Origin: Lepidonotus clava
Taxonomy: Eukaryota > Annelida > Polychaeta > Phyllodocida > Polynoidae
Length of the DNA: 64,000 nucleotides
Assembly (NCBI GenBank): GCA_936440205.1
Contig: OW387133.1
Location: 73,408,374 to 73,472,373 of the forward strand
Reading direction: 5' to 3'
The notes beneath the pieces are model-generated. The model made no database searches. It was given only the letters and a program-made list of their open reading frames with translations, and was not told the origin of the DNA. Both the position numbers and the translations under genes were made by a program. Of the stretch, positions 1 through 18,276 are shown in pieces (within the stretch, counting starts at the first letter, position 1; every line of letters starts with the position of its first letter).

Positions 1-5
1 CATTT

Positions 6-1520
6 TTGGTGGAGGGTTTCACAAATGGGTTTATGCTTGAATCAGAGGGTTTTCAAGAGGAAAGGATTGATGCGCCAAATCCTCGTTTGCCTGCAAACCT
101 TAACAACGAGGTAAAGAAGAAGTTAGACAAGGAAATCGAGGCAGGTCGCATTGTTGGTCCATTTCCAGAACCTCCCTTGGAAAGGTTTAGAGTGTCTCCC
201 ATCAAAGTAACAGAGAAAAAAGAACCAGGACAATATCGGTTTATCCATAATTTGTCATACCCATATGATGAAGAGGCTGTCAACACTTCCATACCACGGG
301 AGAAGGTCTCGGTGCACTATAGCACTATTGATGATGCAGTTGGGCACATCAAGTCAGTTGGAAGAGGCGCTTTTCTGGCTAAGACAGATATCAAGTCTGC
401 TTTTCGTATAATCCCTATCCATCCATCCCAATATCATCTTCTGGGAATGAAGTGGGAAGACCAATTCTATTTCGACACAACTCTTCCGATGGGATGTTCC
501 ATTTCCTGCAACATTTTTGAGACATTTTCTACAGCTATACAGTGGGTTGCTAATACGAAGCTTGGAATAGAACACATGGTACATGTCTTGGATGATTTTC
601 TCATCATAGCTCCATCTCGTGAGGAGGCAGACGATCAGCTGAAGCGGTTCCTTTCTTTCTGTGAGGAGTGTGGCATACCAATAGCTAATGGGAAGACCGA
701 GGGTCCCCATACTTCAATGGTATTTTTAGGAATCCATCTTGATGTTCCCAATTCCTTGACATCTCTCCCACAGGATAAACTAGACGCATGTAAACTAAGA
801 GTACATGGAGTTTTGGAGAGGAAAACAATCACTCTTAGAGAACTGCAGTCTGTGTTAGGACACTTGAACTTTGCCTGTAAGGTAACAGTTCCTGGAAGAG
901 CCTTCTTGCGTCGAATTTATGCCATGACACACAAAGTGAAAGAACCATATCACCATCTCAAAATCACAAAAGGAGCAAGAGCCGATTTTAAGATGTGGGA
1001 TGAATTCTTGGAGCACTACAATGGAAGAACATTTTTCCTACTTGATGAGATTAACACCCCCATGGCTATGCGCCTGTACACTGATGCATCAGGAAAAATT
1101 GGCTATGGAGCGGTGCTTGGAGATAACTGGTTGCAAGGCACTTGGCCAGCAGAATGGGAAGGATTTGATATCACGTTCCTCGAGCTCTATCCCATAGTCT
1201 TGTCTGCTCACCTTTGGGGCACCCATTTCGAGAACAAAACGGTAGAGTTCCATACAGACAACCTAGCGTTGGTTTCCATCATAAATAGTTCCTCTTCAAA
1301 AAAGCCCCACATAATGTGTTTGATTAGATCATTAGTACTGGCCATGCTTCAGTTTAATTTTGTCTTCTACGCTATCCACGTTCCTGGGGTTCGAAATGTC
1401 TTGGCTGATGCATTGTCTCGTCAGCAGATTGGAAAGTTCAAGTCACTCCACCAGACGGCCAACATCTGGCCGACACATGTACCGGAACACCTCAAGCCCG
1501 GTGCCTCATGGCTGAAATGA
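6..1520 (+). CDS. Reverse transcriptase-RNase H ORF of the Ngaro/DIRS element (open at the left edge)
   Basis: This is a continuous frame of about 504 codons, open to the window edge, so the true start lies upstream. The polymerase core shows the metal-binding pair in LDDF near residue 193, preceded by AKTDIKSAFR and a PMGCS motif. A DIRS-type RNase H follows (YTDASGKIGYG, then TDN, then a C-terminal VLADALSR). LDDF in place of YVDD/YADD is usual for DIRS relatives. The frame overlaps the following recombinase ORF by 13 bases, which suggests coupled translation of the second ORF. Confidence 0.9.
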   Translation: MVEGFTNGFMLESEGFQEERIDAPNPRLPANLNNEVKKKLDKEIEAGRIVGPFPEPPLERFRVSPIKVTEKKEPGQYRFIHNLSYPYDEEAVNTSIPREKVSVHYSTIDDAVGHIKSVGRGAFLAKTDIKSAFRIIPIHPSQYHLLGMKWEDQFYFDTTLPMGCSISCNIFETFSTAIQWVANTKLGIEHMVHVLDDFLIIAPSREEADDQLKRFLSFCEECGIPIANGKTEGPHTSMVFLGIHLDVPNSLTSLPQDKLDACKLRVHGVLERKTITLRELQSVLGHLNFACKVTVPGRAFLRRIYAMTHKVKEPYHHLKITKGARADFKMWDEFLEHYNGRTFFLLDEINTPMAMRLYTDASGKIGYGAVLGDNWLQGTWPAEWEGFDITFLELYPIVLSAHLWGTHFENKTVEFHTDNLALVSIINSSSSKKPHIMCLIRSLVLAMLQFNFVFYAIHVPGVRNVLADALSRQQIGKFKSLHQTANIWPTHVPEHLKPGASWLK

Positions 1521-2392
1521 ATCTCCTCCTACAACGCTCCTTGGCAACATCAACTTGGACACAATATTCCCGTACTTGGGAAAGTTATTCAAAGTTTGCG
1601 AATGATGTTCTCAGGGAAGAGCCTACACTACCACTGCCAGTTGCTCACATACTACTGTTCCTTACACATCTTCATGGAAAATCTTTAGCAGTAAGCACTA
1701 TACGTTCGGCAGGGTCAGCCATTTCTTACATCCACAAGATGAAACAACTACCTGACCCTATGGACACTTTCATTGTTAAGAAGCTTATTCAAGGTCTGGC
1801 AAACAAAGCTCAGACTGTGGATATCCGTTTGCCCATCACTCGGGGTATTCTGGAAAGGATCGCAATTTCAATCCCCAATATGGGGTTCTCCGCTTACAAA
1901 ACGACAATGTTGCGGGCTTTCTACCTGACACTGTTCCATGGATTTCTACGAATTGGAGAAGCTACTACTGGCAAGGGACATTCCACTCCAATACAGTGTC
2001 TCGATGTGACCTTTAACTCTACCTCTGTGTCCATCATCCTAAGGGATTTCAAACATTCAAATGTTCCGCATAGAATTGACATTCAGGCTGAAACTAACAT
2101 TGATACGTGTCCTTACACTGCTCTTCAAAAGTTTGTAGCAATACGAGGTCCATACCCTGGTCCCCTCTTCACAATACCTGGAGGCGCTCCATATTTGACG
2201 GTGTCAGCAAGGTCTGACCTTCAGTCAGTGCTCACCTTCTGTGGATTGGACCATGGACGGTACAAGTCACATAGCTTCCGTATTGGAGCAGCATCAGATG
2301 CGGCGCAACGAGGGTTTTCGGATGCACAAATTCGACTGATGGGACGCTGGCATTCTGATGCCTTTAGACGATACATTAGACTTCCGTATTAG
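1508..2392 (+). CDS. Tyrosine recombinase (integrase) of the Ngaro/DIRS element
   Basis: The ORF encodes 294 residues. It has an N-terminal SAM-like DNA-binding half and a C-terminal catalytic half. The family residues are visible: the first Arg in GFLRIGEA, HSFR as the His-x-x-Arg pair, a His/Trp position in GRWHSDAF, and the nucleophile Tyr in RRYIRLP. Such enzymes insert circular cDNA by site-specific recombination, and their presence in place of a DDE integrase defines the DIRS/Ngaro group. The frame looks whole. Confidence 0.9.
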   Translation: MAEMNLLLQRSLATSTWTQYSRTWESYSKFANDVLREEPTLPLPVAHILLFLTHLHGKSLAVSTIRSAGSAISYIHKMKQLPDPMDTFIVKKLIQGLANKAQTVDIRLPITRGILERIAISIPNMGFSAYKTTMLRAFYLTLFHGFLRIGEATTGKGHSTPIQCLDVTFNSTSVSIILRDFKHSNVPHRIDIQAETNIDTCPYTALQKFVAIRGPYPGPLFTIPGGAPYLTVSARSDLQSVLTFCGLDHGRYKSHSFRIGAASDAAQRGFSDAQIRLMGRWHSDAFRRYIRLPY

Positions 2393-2428
2393 GTGGCTCC
2401 ACCTCCATTTCTGATGGCGGTTAGTGCC

Positions 2429-3083
2429 CTTTGTCGCCAAAAAAGTGTATTTCTATATTCATGATTAATGGGAGGATCAAAGATGTTGTGGTAAAAAATC
2501 TGTTTTTTATGCATTTAATTGAACATCTGGAAATCATGTACATGTTTAATGTTTGTGGTCATAAAATATTATGTCAATACGTTTAAAGTTACAGAGGAGC
2601 AATCAAATGAATATATTCTTGGTGTCAGCGAGGTCTGCCCAAGCCATTGTCACAATAGTATCTTCCTCTTGTAACACCACCAATCCTGATGATTCAACAA
2701 GATGAAGAAGTGGGAGAAACATCACAATAACAATACTCTGGTGTCAGCGAGGCTGCCCAGAACAAAGTACCTTCGGGAATCTGGTGACAGCGAGGCTGCC
2801 CAGAACAAAGTACCTTCGGGAATCTGGAGACAGCGAGGCTGCCCAGAACATGAACCAACAAGTGGGGTTCAGTAAGACTGCCCCCAATCCAGTAGTAATT
2901 TTAAGAAGTCCAATATTAATTTTATAATCCATATATACCGATTGTCTATTATCACCCACTTCTTCATGTGTTCATTACCAAGTTATATATATTTTCTACC
3001 AGCCCTAGTCAGGGCCGACAGGTTAATTATAAATAAATAACCTTTACAACTAATCTGGTGTTGAGAGTTCTTTGTGCGTAAAG
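2429..3083 (+). repeat. B1 split direct repeat of the Ngaro element
   Basis: The 655-base unit begins CTTTGTCGCC and ends GTGCGTAAAG. It recurs exactly 969 bases downstream as B2. No difference was seen by eye, and the short antisense ORFs inside the two copies are identical. Confidence 0.9.
2738..2850 (+). repeat. 43-base tandem repeat inside B1 (copied in B2 at 3707-3819)
   Basis: Nearly three units of period 43 share CAGCGAGGCTGCCCAGAA followed by CAAAGTACCTTCGGGAATCT, with GTGTC/GTGAC/GAGAC variants at the unit start. The repeated CAGCGAGG motif also appears once more upstream as GTCAGCGAGGTCTGCCC near 2621-2640. It could bind a protein or order cDNA jumps; function is unknown. Confidence 0.85.
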
Positions 3084-3397
3084 TTACGGCGAAAACTCGG
3101 CGACTTTTACGCACGGAGAACGACCTACCTTCGCCATCTTGCAATCCTTTCAATTCTCACGGTGGGCGTGATCTCGTGAGATTTGGCTGAAATCTCATGG
3201 ATTCTCGTGAGAAACGTGAGAAATCATGAGATTTGGTGAGATTTGCTGCCATATTGGATTCAGCCTTCACATTGTCAACAAGATAGTTACAGACAAAATT
3301 GCAAAGTATATCTTTCCTTTATTGTTCATCCAAATCCCTCCTCCTCCCCTTTTCCTTCCACATTTATTGGTAGTGTCCACATTTATTGGTAGTGTCT
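3084..3397 (+). repeat. A2 split repeat of the Ngaro element
   Basis: This 314-base segment lies between the two B copies. By the Ngaro layout it should match an A1 repeat at the left end, outside the window. It contains a run of GTGAGA/CGTGAGA-like motifs (3158-3245) and a doubled CCACATTTATTGGTAGTGTC just before B2. Confidence 0.75.
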
Positions 3398-4052
3398 CTT
3401 TGTCGCCAAAAAAGTGTATTTCTATATTCATGATTAATGGGAGGATCAAAGATGTTGTGGTAAAAAATCTGTTTTTTATGCATTTAATTGAACATCTGGA
3501 AATCATGTACATGTTTAATGTTTGTGGTCATAAAATATTATGTCAATACGTTTAAAGTTACAGAGGAGCAATCAAATGAATATATTCTTGGTGTCAGCGA
3601 GGTCTGCCCAAGCCATTGTCACAATAGTATCTTCCTCTTGTAACACCACCAATCCTGATGATTCAACAAGATGAAGAAGTGGGAGAAACATCACAATAAC
3701 AATACTCTGGTGTCAGCGAGGCTGCCCAGAACAAAGTACCTTCGGGAATCTGGTGACAGCGAGGCTGCCCAGAACAAAGTACCTTCGGGAATCTGGAGAC
3801 AGCGAGGCTGCCCAGAACATGAACCAACAAGTGGGGTTCAGTAAGACTGCCCCCAATCCAGTAGTAATTTTAAGAAGTCCAATATTAATTTTATAATCCA
3901 TATATACCGATTGTCTATTATCACCCACTTCTTCATGTGTTCATTACCAAGTTATATATATTTTCTACCAGCCCTAGTCAGGGCCGACAGGTTAATTATA
4001 AATAAATAACCTTTACAACTAATCTGGTGTTGAGAGTTCTTTGTGCGTAAAG
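3398..4052 (+). repeat. B2 split direct repeat and right terminus of the Ngaro element
   Basis: This copy looks identical to 2429-3083. Its right end, GCGTAAAG, is followed at once by gypsy integrase coding sequence, which fixes the insertion junction near 4048-4052. Confidence 0.9.
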
Positions 4053-4868
4053 GTGATTGACTTTCTGGGACCGGTATTCACCCGTTACGGCTATCCGTTC
4101 AGCCTGAAATCGGATAATGGCCCACAGTTTGTGTCGCAGACCTTTAAAGACTTTCTGTCGGAACACGGAGTAGAACATCGTACTTCGCCACCGTTATGGC
4201 CGCAGGCAAACGGCGAGGTCGAAAGGCAGAATAGGACTCTGCTTAAGGCGCTTAAAGTAGCGCAGGTAGAAGGGAAGAGATGGCAGGACGAGCTACCGAA
4301 ATTTCTACTGGCCTACCGTAGCACACCACAAGCAAGTACGGGGGCAACGCCATCATTCCTGATGTTCGGTAGGGAAATCCGAACGAAATTCCCAGAGCTG
4401 AGGCGCGATAAAATTGGCTCTGACGAGGAATTCCGCGATAGGGACTGGAAGAACAAATTGTCCCAAAAGCTATACGCTGACGAAAAGCGCGGAGCAAAGG
4501 AGAGCTCAATCACACCAGGAGATCAGGTGCTGCTTAAAAATACGAAAACAACAGGAAAGCTGGCACCTAATTTCGAATGCGAGCCGTACACTGTGACTAG
4601 CAGGGAAGGTCACGAAATAACTGTACAGTCCAAGGACGGGGCCGAGTATCGACGAAACGCCTCATTCGTCAAGCCCTATCAGTCGGTGGAGGAACCAACA
4701 CAGGCACCTGACGTGCCCGATCCAGGAGTCAGTGATCCACCTGCCACCCCGCGTAGAGTGGCCGCACAAACCCCACCACGGTGTAGTAGACCAGCAACAC
4801 CGATATCCATCAGACCATCGCGTGCCACCAAAATGCCAACTAAGTACAGCGACTATGTGTTAAAGTAA
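4053..4868 (+). pseudogene. Ty3/gypsy integrase, C-terminal segment
   Basis: The open stretch shows the middle Asp of the DDE triad in SDNGPQF and the Glu in NGEVERQNR, followed by the C-terminal DNA-binding tail and an S/P-rich end. The ORF's apparent N-terminus lies in the flanking Ngaro B2 repeat and does not belong to integrase. This is a fossil fragment. Confidence 0.88.
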
Positions 4869-4885
4869 AGTGTGTGTGTTTGAAG

Positions 4886-4951
4886 AAAATTATGGACGGT
4901 GAAAATTATGGACGGTGAAAATTATGGACGGTGAGAAATATGGACGGTGAA
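4886..4951 (+). repeat. Short tandem repeat before the gypsy polypurine tract
   Basis: Four units of about 16 bases contain TATGGACGGTGA. They lie between the pol stop and the purine-rich tract GAGAAAAGAAGGGAA (4975-4989). Confidence 0.85.
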
Positions 4952-4989
4952 ATATCATGAGTGATTTCTGTTCTGAGAAAAGAAGGGAA

Positions 4990-5175
4990 TGTAGTGTTGA
5001 GGCGGGAACGCCTGCCGGTTAACATAGCCTGACCCGGCGACCTGAGGTCAAAGTTCATTTCCTGTTTAGAGTAGCGGTAATGGCGTCATGACGGACGCAG
5101 CATGTGTTTGTGAACATCTGAAGATTAATACAAGCTTATCAAGTATTCCTGGTGTTCTTTATTATGGATTCTACA
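4990..5175 (+). repeat. 3' LTR of the gypsy element
   Basis: The 186-base LTR starts TGTAGTG directly after the polypurine tract and ends GGATTCTACA, giving TG...CA ends with the inverted pair TGTAG/CTACA. The partner LTR is outside the window, so age cannot be estimated. Confidence 0.8.
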
Positions 5176-5798
5176 CCAGTCATAAATCAAACTTTACAGT
5201 CAACTGTTGAAATTACCAGTTACTGAGTATATCTGACGGAAGAATTGACATGTGTCTTACACTTCTGGTTATAGAAATGCTGCATATAGATAGATTGGTG
5301 AAGGGAGTTGCTAATATAAACACATGCCCATTTTAGGAATTAGTTGGCTTGAAAAGACAATACGTCTACAATTCTTAACTCCAAAAAAGAATTGTTGCGT
5401 TCAGGTACTGGTAGATCGAACACAAGTTAAACAAATTCGAGTAGATAGGTCAATTTGATTTCTTTTTACCATACACATTGTACCGCGCACACATGGACAG
5501 GATTAATCAAATTCCTGATCAAATACTTGATTTAAATTATTTTTAAGAGAAAAAATAGAAAAAAAATAATCTAAAAAGGTTTCGGTAGGGTCAAAAATGT
5601 AGGTTATGTGATTGTCGGGTTACATCTCCCTAAGCACAATTTTTCTAGAGGCATTATGCTCAGGCAGAAAAGAAAAATTGTGTTCAGGTAACCCGACCCA
5701 CCCTTAATTTGTGGCCCTATCCTAATTTATGGAGGGGGGGGGGGGGGAATTTGTTGTTCTAAATCCAACGGAATTGACCAGAAAAGCATGGAACAGCA
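5176..5798. other. Non-coding stretch
   Basis: No convincing gene is visible. There is an AT-rich segment, a local inverted pair (ACAATTTTTCTAG near 5636 against AGAAAAATTGTG near 5670), and a long G run at about 5734-5748. Confidence 0.5.
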
Positions 5799-5948
5799 CA
5801 GGGGCGGACCCAGGAATTTGTAGAGGGGGGGGCCCAAAAACATGAATGTACGGGGGGGTGGGCCCCCCATCAAACATGATTTAACAGGGCAAGGGGGGGG
5901 GGGGGGCCCAAGGCCCGTCCGCCTCCCCCCCCCCTGGATCCGCCCCTG
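5799..5948. repeat. Small foldback (MITE-like) element with poly-G/poly-C tracts
   Basis: The terminal inverted repeats are CAGGGGCGGACCCAGG on the left and CCTGGATCCGCCCCTG on the right. The element is flanked by the direct repeat CAGCA (5794-5798 and 5949-5953). The interior is mostly G and C runs that can pair with each other, so it can form a long hairpin. It has no coding capacity. The superfamily is unclear; a hAT origin would predict an 8-base duplication and only 5 bases match here. Confidence 0.75.
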
Positions 5949-5953
5949 CAGCA

Positions 5954-7884
5954 TATAGATGTTCAGGGAAAGTATTTTTGATGCTAAAATTAGTTTTTTA
6001 TTTTCTACACTCCCCAGTTGGATCCAGTTCAATTAGTCCGAAAACGGCTCTGACTACATCTTCCCAGGCTACATACACGGAGGTCAGGGCATTTCTCGGA
6101 CTAAGTTCAATTTGTTAAGTAACAAGAAAAAAAAAAAAAAAGGGGGGGGGGGGAAAAAGGAAAAACCTACCCTGATTTGTTCAATCTATGTTGCCTGAAC
6201 ACTATTATAATTTGGGGCCCCCCATTATAATCTATGGACAGGCATATTTTGTGATCCCATAGCAAAACATTTGGTTCTTCAGTAAATCTACGTACAATTT
6301 AAAAAAAACATTTCTTTATACTATTTCAGTCTCTGGGTGTACTTCTGAAAGGCTCCTTTAACCACTTAACTGCCGGATAATTCCAAGGATATCCGTCTAT
6401 TCGAACATCCACGGGATTATCCGGCAACGAAATGGTTATAGGCCTAGATTAGAAACGCGACATGCCCCTAATAGTATAGGTCATAGCAAGTATATCTATT
6501 CTTAGTCTACATAAATCTAGTTGTGAATCCTTTCTCGCAAATGACGTGGAAGTGGAAAGAAAAGGGGGCGTTGCTATTACAAAGTCCCTATGGTAGGCAG
6601 TGCCATTAATGAAGTGAAACTTACCAGGTCTATTTCACTTTGAGTTTGACTCTGTGGCTGTGCACACAGCTCTTGCCTGCTGAGTCGGTGAATATTGTTT
6701 CCTATCCTTTCCTGCTATCAATAACATGCTGGCCAGCCTGCTCGGTAGTTGTCTACAGATCTACAGATAGACCTGTTCTGAGGGTTGGGTATAGAATGAC
6801 AGCTCCTGAAGTGATTGGCTTTCAATTAGCTCGAGGATTGCAGTAACACTTATGACCCCACAGCTATGACACATGAATCTGCCAACCTTTTAACCCAGCT
6901 CCCGAGAAACTGGGAAATCCCCTTGCCTTGGATCGGGAAACCACGTGGGTTGGTGCTTTTGACACCAGAGGGCGCAACGAACGATTTTATTTCTCAGACC
7001 CTGGGAGGCTAGTGGTTCTAGAGTATAAAACCATAGTACATGATGTCAGGACTCAGGGATTCAGTCTGAAATGATATATTCACTGAGAGCCACGTAGATC
7101 TATATGCAGGCATTTAAATTACTGTAATGTCCAGTGCCTGACTTAGGAGAGGGGGACAAGCCCACTCGTCGAACATTTTCAACCAAAGAGTGCTTTTCTG
7201 GAACGACCCTGATTAAATGGGGAATTTTATGTATACGATTTTACTCTTATCTGTTAAAGTCGGACATATTTATATTTTATATTGGCATCTTAACTGTTTA
7301 AGTATATAAAGTTTATTAAGGATCATACCTTATTGAAATTCTGAGTCTTTGTATGGTAGGAAGGGCGGAGATAGGCCAGGCGGGGATTTATAGGGGGGGC
7401 GCGGGGGGATAAAATTTAGACTTTGTTAATGTAAAATTCGGCCCAAAAGTAATTAAGAAAAACATTTTTCAATGATGCGCCCCTACCCACCCCTTTTCAA
7501 AATCTTGTACCCGCCACTGTAGGCCTACCTCGACTTTCTTTTTCCAATTTCGGACTTTTATACGTCCCTTATATAAGTTACGAAGTTCCTGATATCAACT
7601 TAATCTTTCTAGTCCTTTCTTACTACATGTATTTAACATATCTATAAGCAGCTGCTGGAAAATAATTACGAGGTAGTTTGATATCTGTACGTTCAATTTA
7701 TGTAAGCGGCCAATGGCCGGCTACAATGAAATCAATCAAGATCCTTGGGTCCAAATTTAACCTTATCAGATTATTCTGCTCATTTAGCGGTACACACTTT
7801 TTGATGACAATGGTTAAGTTATACGTCCATCCAGCAATTTTTCAGCTATATCGGGACCAACTCACGGTTTTTAGCTTGTATAAA
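5954..7884. other. Non-coding stretch with homopolymer runs
   Basis: Short ORFs here have no family features. Visible items are an A-run followed by a G-run (about 6125-6155), and a second G-rich foldback-like segment at about 7369-7525 with GGCGGGGATTTATAGGGGGGGC on one side and CCCCTACCCACCCC on the other, probably a relative of the 5799-5948 element. Confidence 0.4.
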
Positions 7885-8179
7885 CAGGGTGCCCACGCAA
7901 GTCTTCAATGTTGATTTTCTCAAATTTAAGGCCTTAAAAGGGTCTTAAGATTAATTTTTTCTTGGAAGAGGTCTTTAAAAGGTCTTAAATTGGATCTGAT
8001 TAGGAAATAAAAACCAAATTTTAGGACGAGCTAAAATTGCCGTTTTTGGCCACATGTCGTGACATTGAATATCATGCGATCAATTTTTTGTGTGACCTGT
8101 GGTAAATTGGTCTTAAATTTGCCAAACATAGGTCTTAAGAAGGTCTTAAATTGATTTTTGAAAAAGCGTGGGCACTCAG
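7885..8179. repeat. MITE-like element with GTGCCCACGC termini
   Basis: The left end is CAGGGTGCCCACGC and the right end GCGTGGGCACTCAG, which form imperfect terminal inverted repeats. The inside repeats AGGTCTTAAATT-like motifs several times in both halves. No clear target-site duplication was found. Non-coding. Confidence 0.5.
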
Positions 8180-8300
8180 ACAAAGTACTGTGATCGAATC
8201 TATAGGGATGGAAACGATGACAAGGCAAGGTAGAGTAGCAGGCAAGGCTCAGACTCGAACCCGGGCCAGCCATTACACCATCCTACCACTCTCCTTTTAG
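8180..8300 (-). repeat. Possible tRNA-derived SINE remnant
   Basis: On the minus strand a pol III B-box-like GGTTCGAGTCT lies at about 8250-8262, downstream of GGTGTAATGGCTGG, which loosely resembles an A-box region. No full cloverleaf can be drawn, so this is not called a tRNA gene. Confidence 0.3.
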
Positions 8301-8378
8301 AAAGAAATTCCCACATCCTTTATATGACGAATGTCAACAGAAAGGATATCAAACCAGTTCATTTTCAGAAGGTATACT

Positions 8379-8384
8379 TTTATT
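8379..8384 (-). terminator. AATAAA poly(A) signal of PMPCB
   Basis: Reading on the minus strand, AATAAA occurs about 245 bases after the PMPCB stop codon (8627-8629). It is the best-placed signal for 3' end formation of that gene. Confidence 0.5.
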
Positions 8385-8626
8385 TTACAGTCGTTGGCAA
8401 CTTTACATCTCATAAATAATAATATTCTTGATGTTTCTATTTTCCTTTTCTTATATCGCCATATTTGAATATCTCACATCAACAGTTACGCTATCTTTGA
8501 TATCATGACCAGATAAGCACGTAAACTTACGAAATAATGAAGAAATGCCTAATCTAGATATTCAAATTCTCGTTGAGATGCCGATTTTTCCCACAATTAT
8601 TGAACATCATCTACAGAGTGGTAAAT

Positions 8627-16764
<8,138 letters not shown>

Positions 16765-16860
16765 TTTGCTCGATAGACTTGACGCATGCGCACAACCAAG
16801 CATCTCTGCCTCGTTTTCGCCACTAACAGGAAGCTGGCTTCGATGGCGAAGAAGTAAATT
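16765..16860. promoter_or_regulatory. Likely bidirectional promoter region of PMPCB and NAPEPLD
   Basis: GACGCATGCGCA at 16781-16792 resembles the NRF-1 palindrome (YGCGCAYGCGCR), common in promoters of nuclear genes for mitochondrial proteins and in bidirectional promoters. The PMPCB start itself, AAAATGGCGTC on the minus strand, resembles a YY1 site. No TATA box is seen. A spliced 5' exon for NAPEPLD could end at the donor TTGG|GTATGT (16977|16978). The transcription starts are inferred, not seen. Confidence 0.45.
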
Positions 16861-17478
16861 TTGGCAGCAAAGGGAGTGTCAAATCACGACTGCCTAATGC
16901 GCTTAATAACTCAGCATCAGTCCAGAATTCGGGACAATCCTTAGAATCCTTGCGGGTGCCTCTGCTTTGGTCATTGGGTATGTTATATTATATGTTTTTC
17001 TTTCTGAGCTTGTGTTTATCTGAAAGCGAGTTGTTGACGGTCACCACTCCGACTGGCACTGGTTGGTGTGTAGATGTGACTCTGTGTCTGTGACTGAGAT
17101 AAGCTATAAGTAATCATCAAACACGTAGTTAAACTAGGAGATGGCATGGTGAAAAATATAAGCAGAGAGACTACCTAACTTGAATGTAATTGCCTGACTT
17201 ATACAACTACGAAAGACAGTGAGACACTTGAGAAATTTTAGAGAATAGGAAAAATAATATTAAAAGACCTAGGCTAGTGTAGACAAGACTCAAGTCAAGA
17301 GGAGGACATCCTGCAATCTTGGACACAGGCGGATATAGGACACAACTTGTCACAAGTGTGAGCCTGCTATCTATAATGTTTTACATGTGTATTAAAGGGA
17401 CCCAAAACCAATATAGATCTAATTGACAACATTTTTAAAACTCAGATAATTATCTAGAAATATGTTAGATGAGTCTGG

Positions 17479-17673
17479 TTAAAGGGACGTTCTCGTCAGT
17501 CAGGCGGACTTGTTTGGCTCTGTTGTAACCTGCTGAGGGCCGTGCCAATTTCGTGACCGACCAATGACGTCGTGTTATTACGTTCTAACGGTGCAAAACA
17601 CATCAGCGGCATCGTTAGGTTAACGTCGGCGTATGTAAGCCTAACGACCGGAGGACGAGAACGTCCCTTTAAG
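17479..17673. repeat. MITE with TTAA ends, copy 1
   Basis: The element is bounded by TTAA on both sides. Its terminal inverted repeats are AGGGACGTTCTCGTC and GACGAGAACGTCCCT. It is 195 bases including both TTAA sites. TTAA duplication is typical of the piggyBac superfamily, so this is likely a non-autonomous relative. It lies between the PMPCB and NAPEPLD coding regions. Confidence 0.8.
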
Positions 17674-18276
17674 GTCATTGGTAAAGTATTAGCTGTGAAA
17701 ACTAGCTCAGTCTAAAGTAGAATTCCACAAAAGATGGTGATATTTCCATTTGTAAACAAACCTCATTTTTGCAGATCCACAATAATTGAGGTGAGCAAGG
17801 AAAACCCCTTTTTGTTGTTTATTTTTTAACATATTTCACAATTTAGATTTTAACATAGGCGAGAAATAGGCCCATGCCATGGAATGGATTTCCATGATTA
17901 TTGGGTTCGACATTTTTTTAAAAATTTATTTGTTTTGGCTCCCTTTGAAATTATTATGTTGTTAATAATCCAGTTCCACCTACTTCTGCTTCAGTTAAGT
18001 GTAGAGCTTTTTTTCCCCGGGCTATTAGACTCTGAAACATGGATGATCATCAAGAAAGGCGGGTACATGAGAAAAGAACTCGTGAAAAAGCAAATTAATA
18101 ACCAAGCCTAAGTGAACCAAACAAACTCACCATAGTCATACTCATAGATAAACAGCACACAACAATAGATAAACCAATAGAATTAAACCAGACACTGACA
18201 GAGCAACAATATGACAAGAAAACAATGAGACGATACCTGTAAAATAAAAGTGACATAACATAGTGTGATTTAAGAT

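Larger units (their letters stand above)
1..4052 (+). mobile_element. Ngaro/DIRS-type tyrosine-recombinase retrotransposon, right part
   Basis: The order is reverse transcriptase-RNase H ORF, tyrosine recombinase ORF, then B1 (2429-3083), A2 (3084-3397) and B2 (3398-4052). This B1-A2-B2 tail is the split-direct-repeat layout known for Ngaro-like elements. The left A1 repeat and any gag-like ORF must lie left of the window. The two 655-base B copies look identical by eye, so the insertion is young, and the visible part looks whole. The right end abuts Ty3/gypsy integrase sequence, so the element is nested in a gypsy copy. The short core TAAAG occurs at the B1/A2 junction and at the B2/target junction, as expected of recombinase-mediated insertion without a target-site duplication. 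Family assignment is by domain order and repeat layout. Confidence 0.88.
4053..5175 (+). mobile_element. Ty3/gypsy LTR retrotransposon, 3' part (integrase tail to 3' LTR)
   Basis: Parts seen are the C-terminal integrase coding segment (4053-4868), a short tandem repeat, a purine-rich tract and a terminal LTR (4990-5175). Gag, protease and reverse transcriptase are absent here. The Ngaro element above interrupts it on the left, so the remaining pol and 5' LTR should lie left of the window if they survive. It is a broken copy, older than the Ngaro insertion it carries. The very short LTR recalls the Mag-like gypsy lineage, but that is inference only. Confidence 0.87.

Noticed and set aside
2744-2959. 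71-codon minus-strand ORF duplicated in both B repeats
   Set aside because: It is duplicated only because the repeat is duplicated, and its sequence reflects the 43-base tandem units.
6640-6846. 68-codon ORF starting near an apparent signal sequence
   Set aside because: No splice context, no homologous features, and similar short ORFs occur by chance throughout the AT-rich DNA.
8250-8300. Possible tRNA gene on the minus strand
   Set aside because: A B-box-like motif is present but no acceptor, D or anticodon stems can be formed; kept only as a low-confidence SINE remnant.
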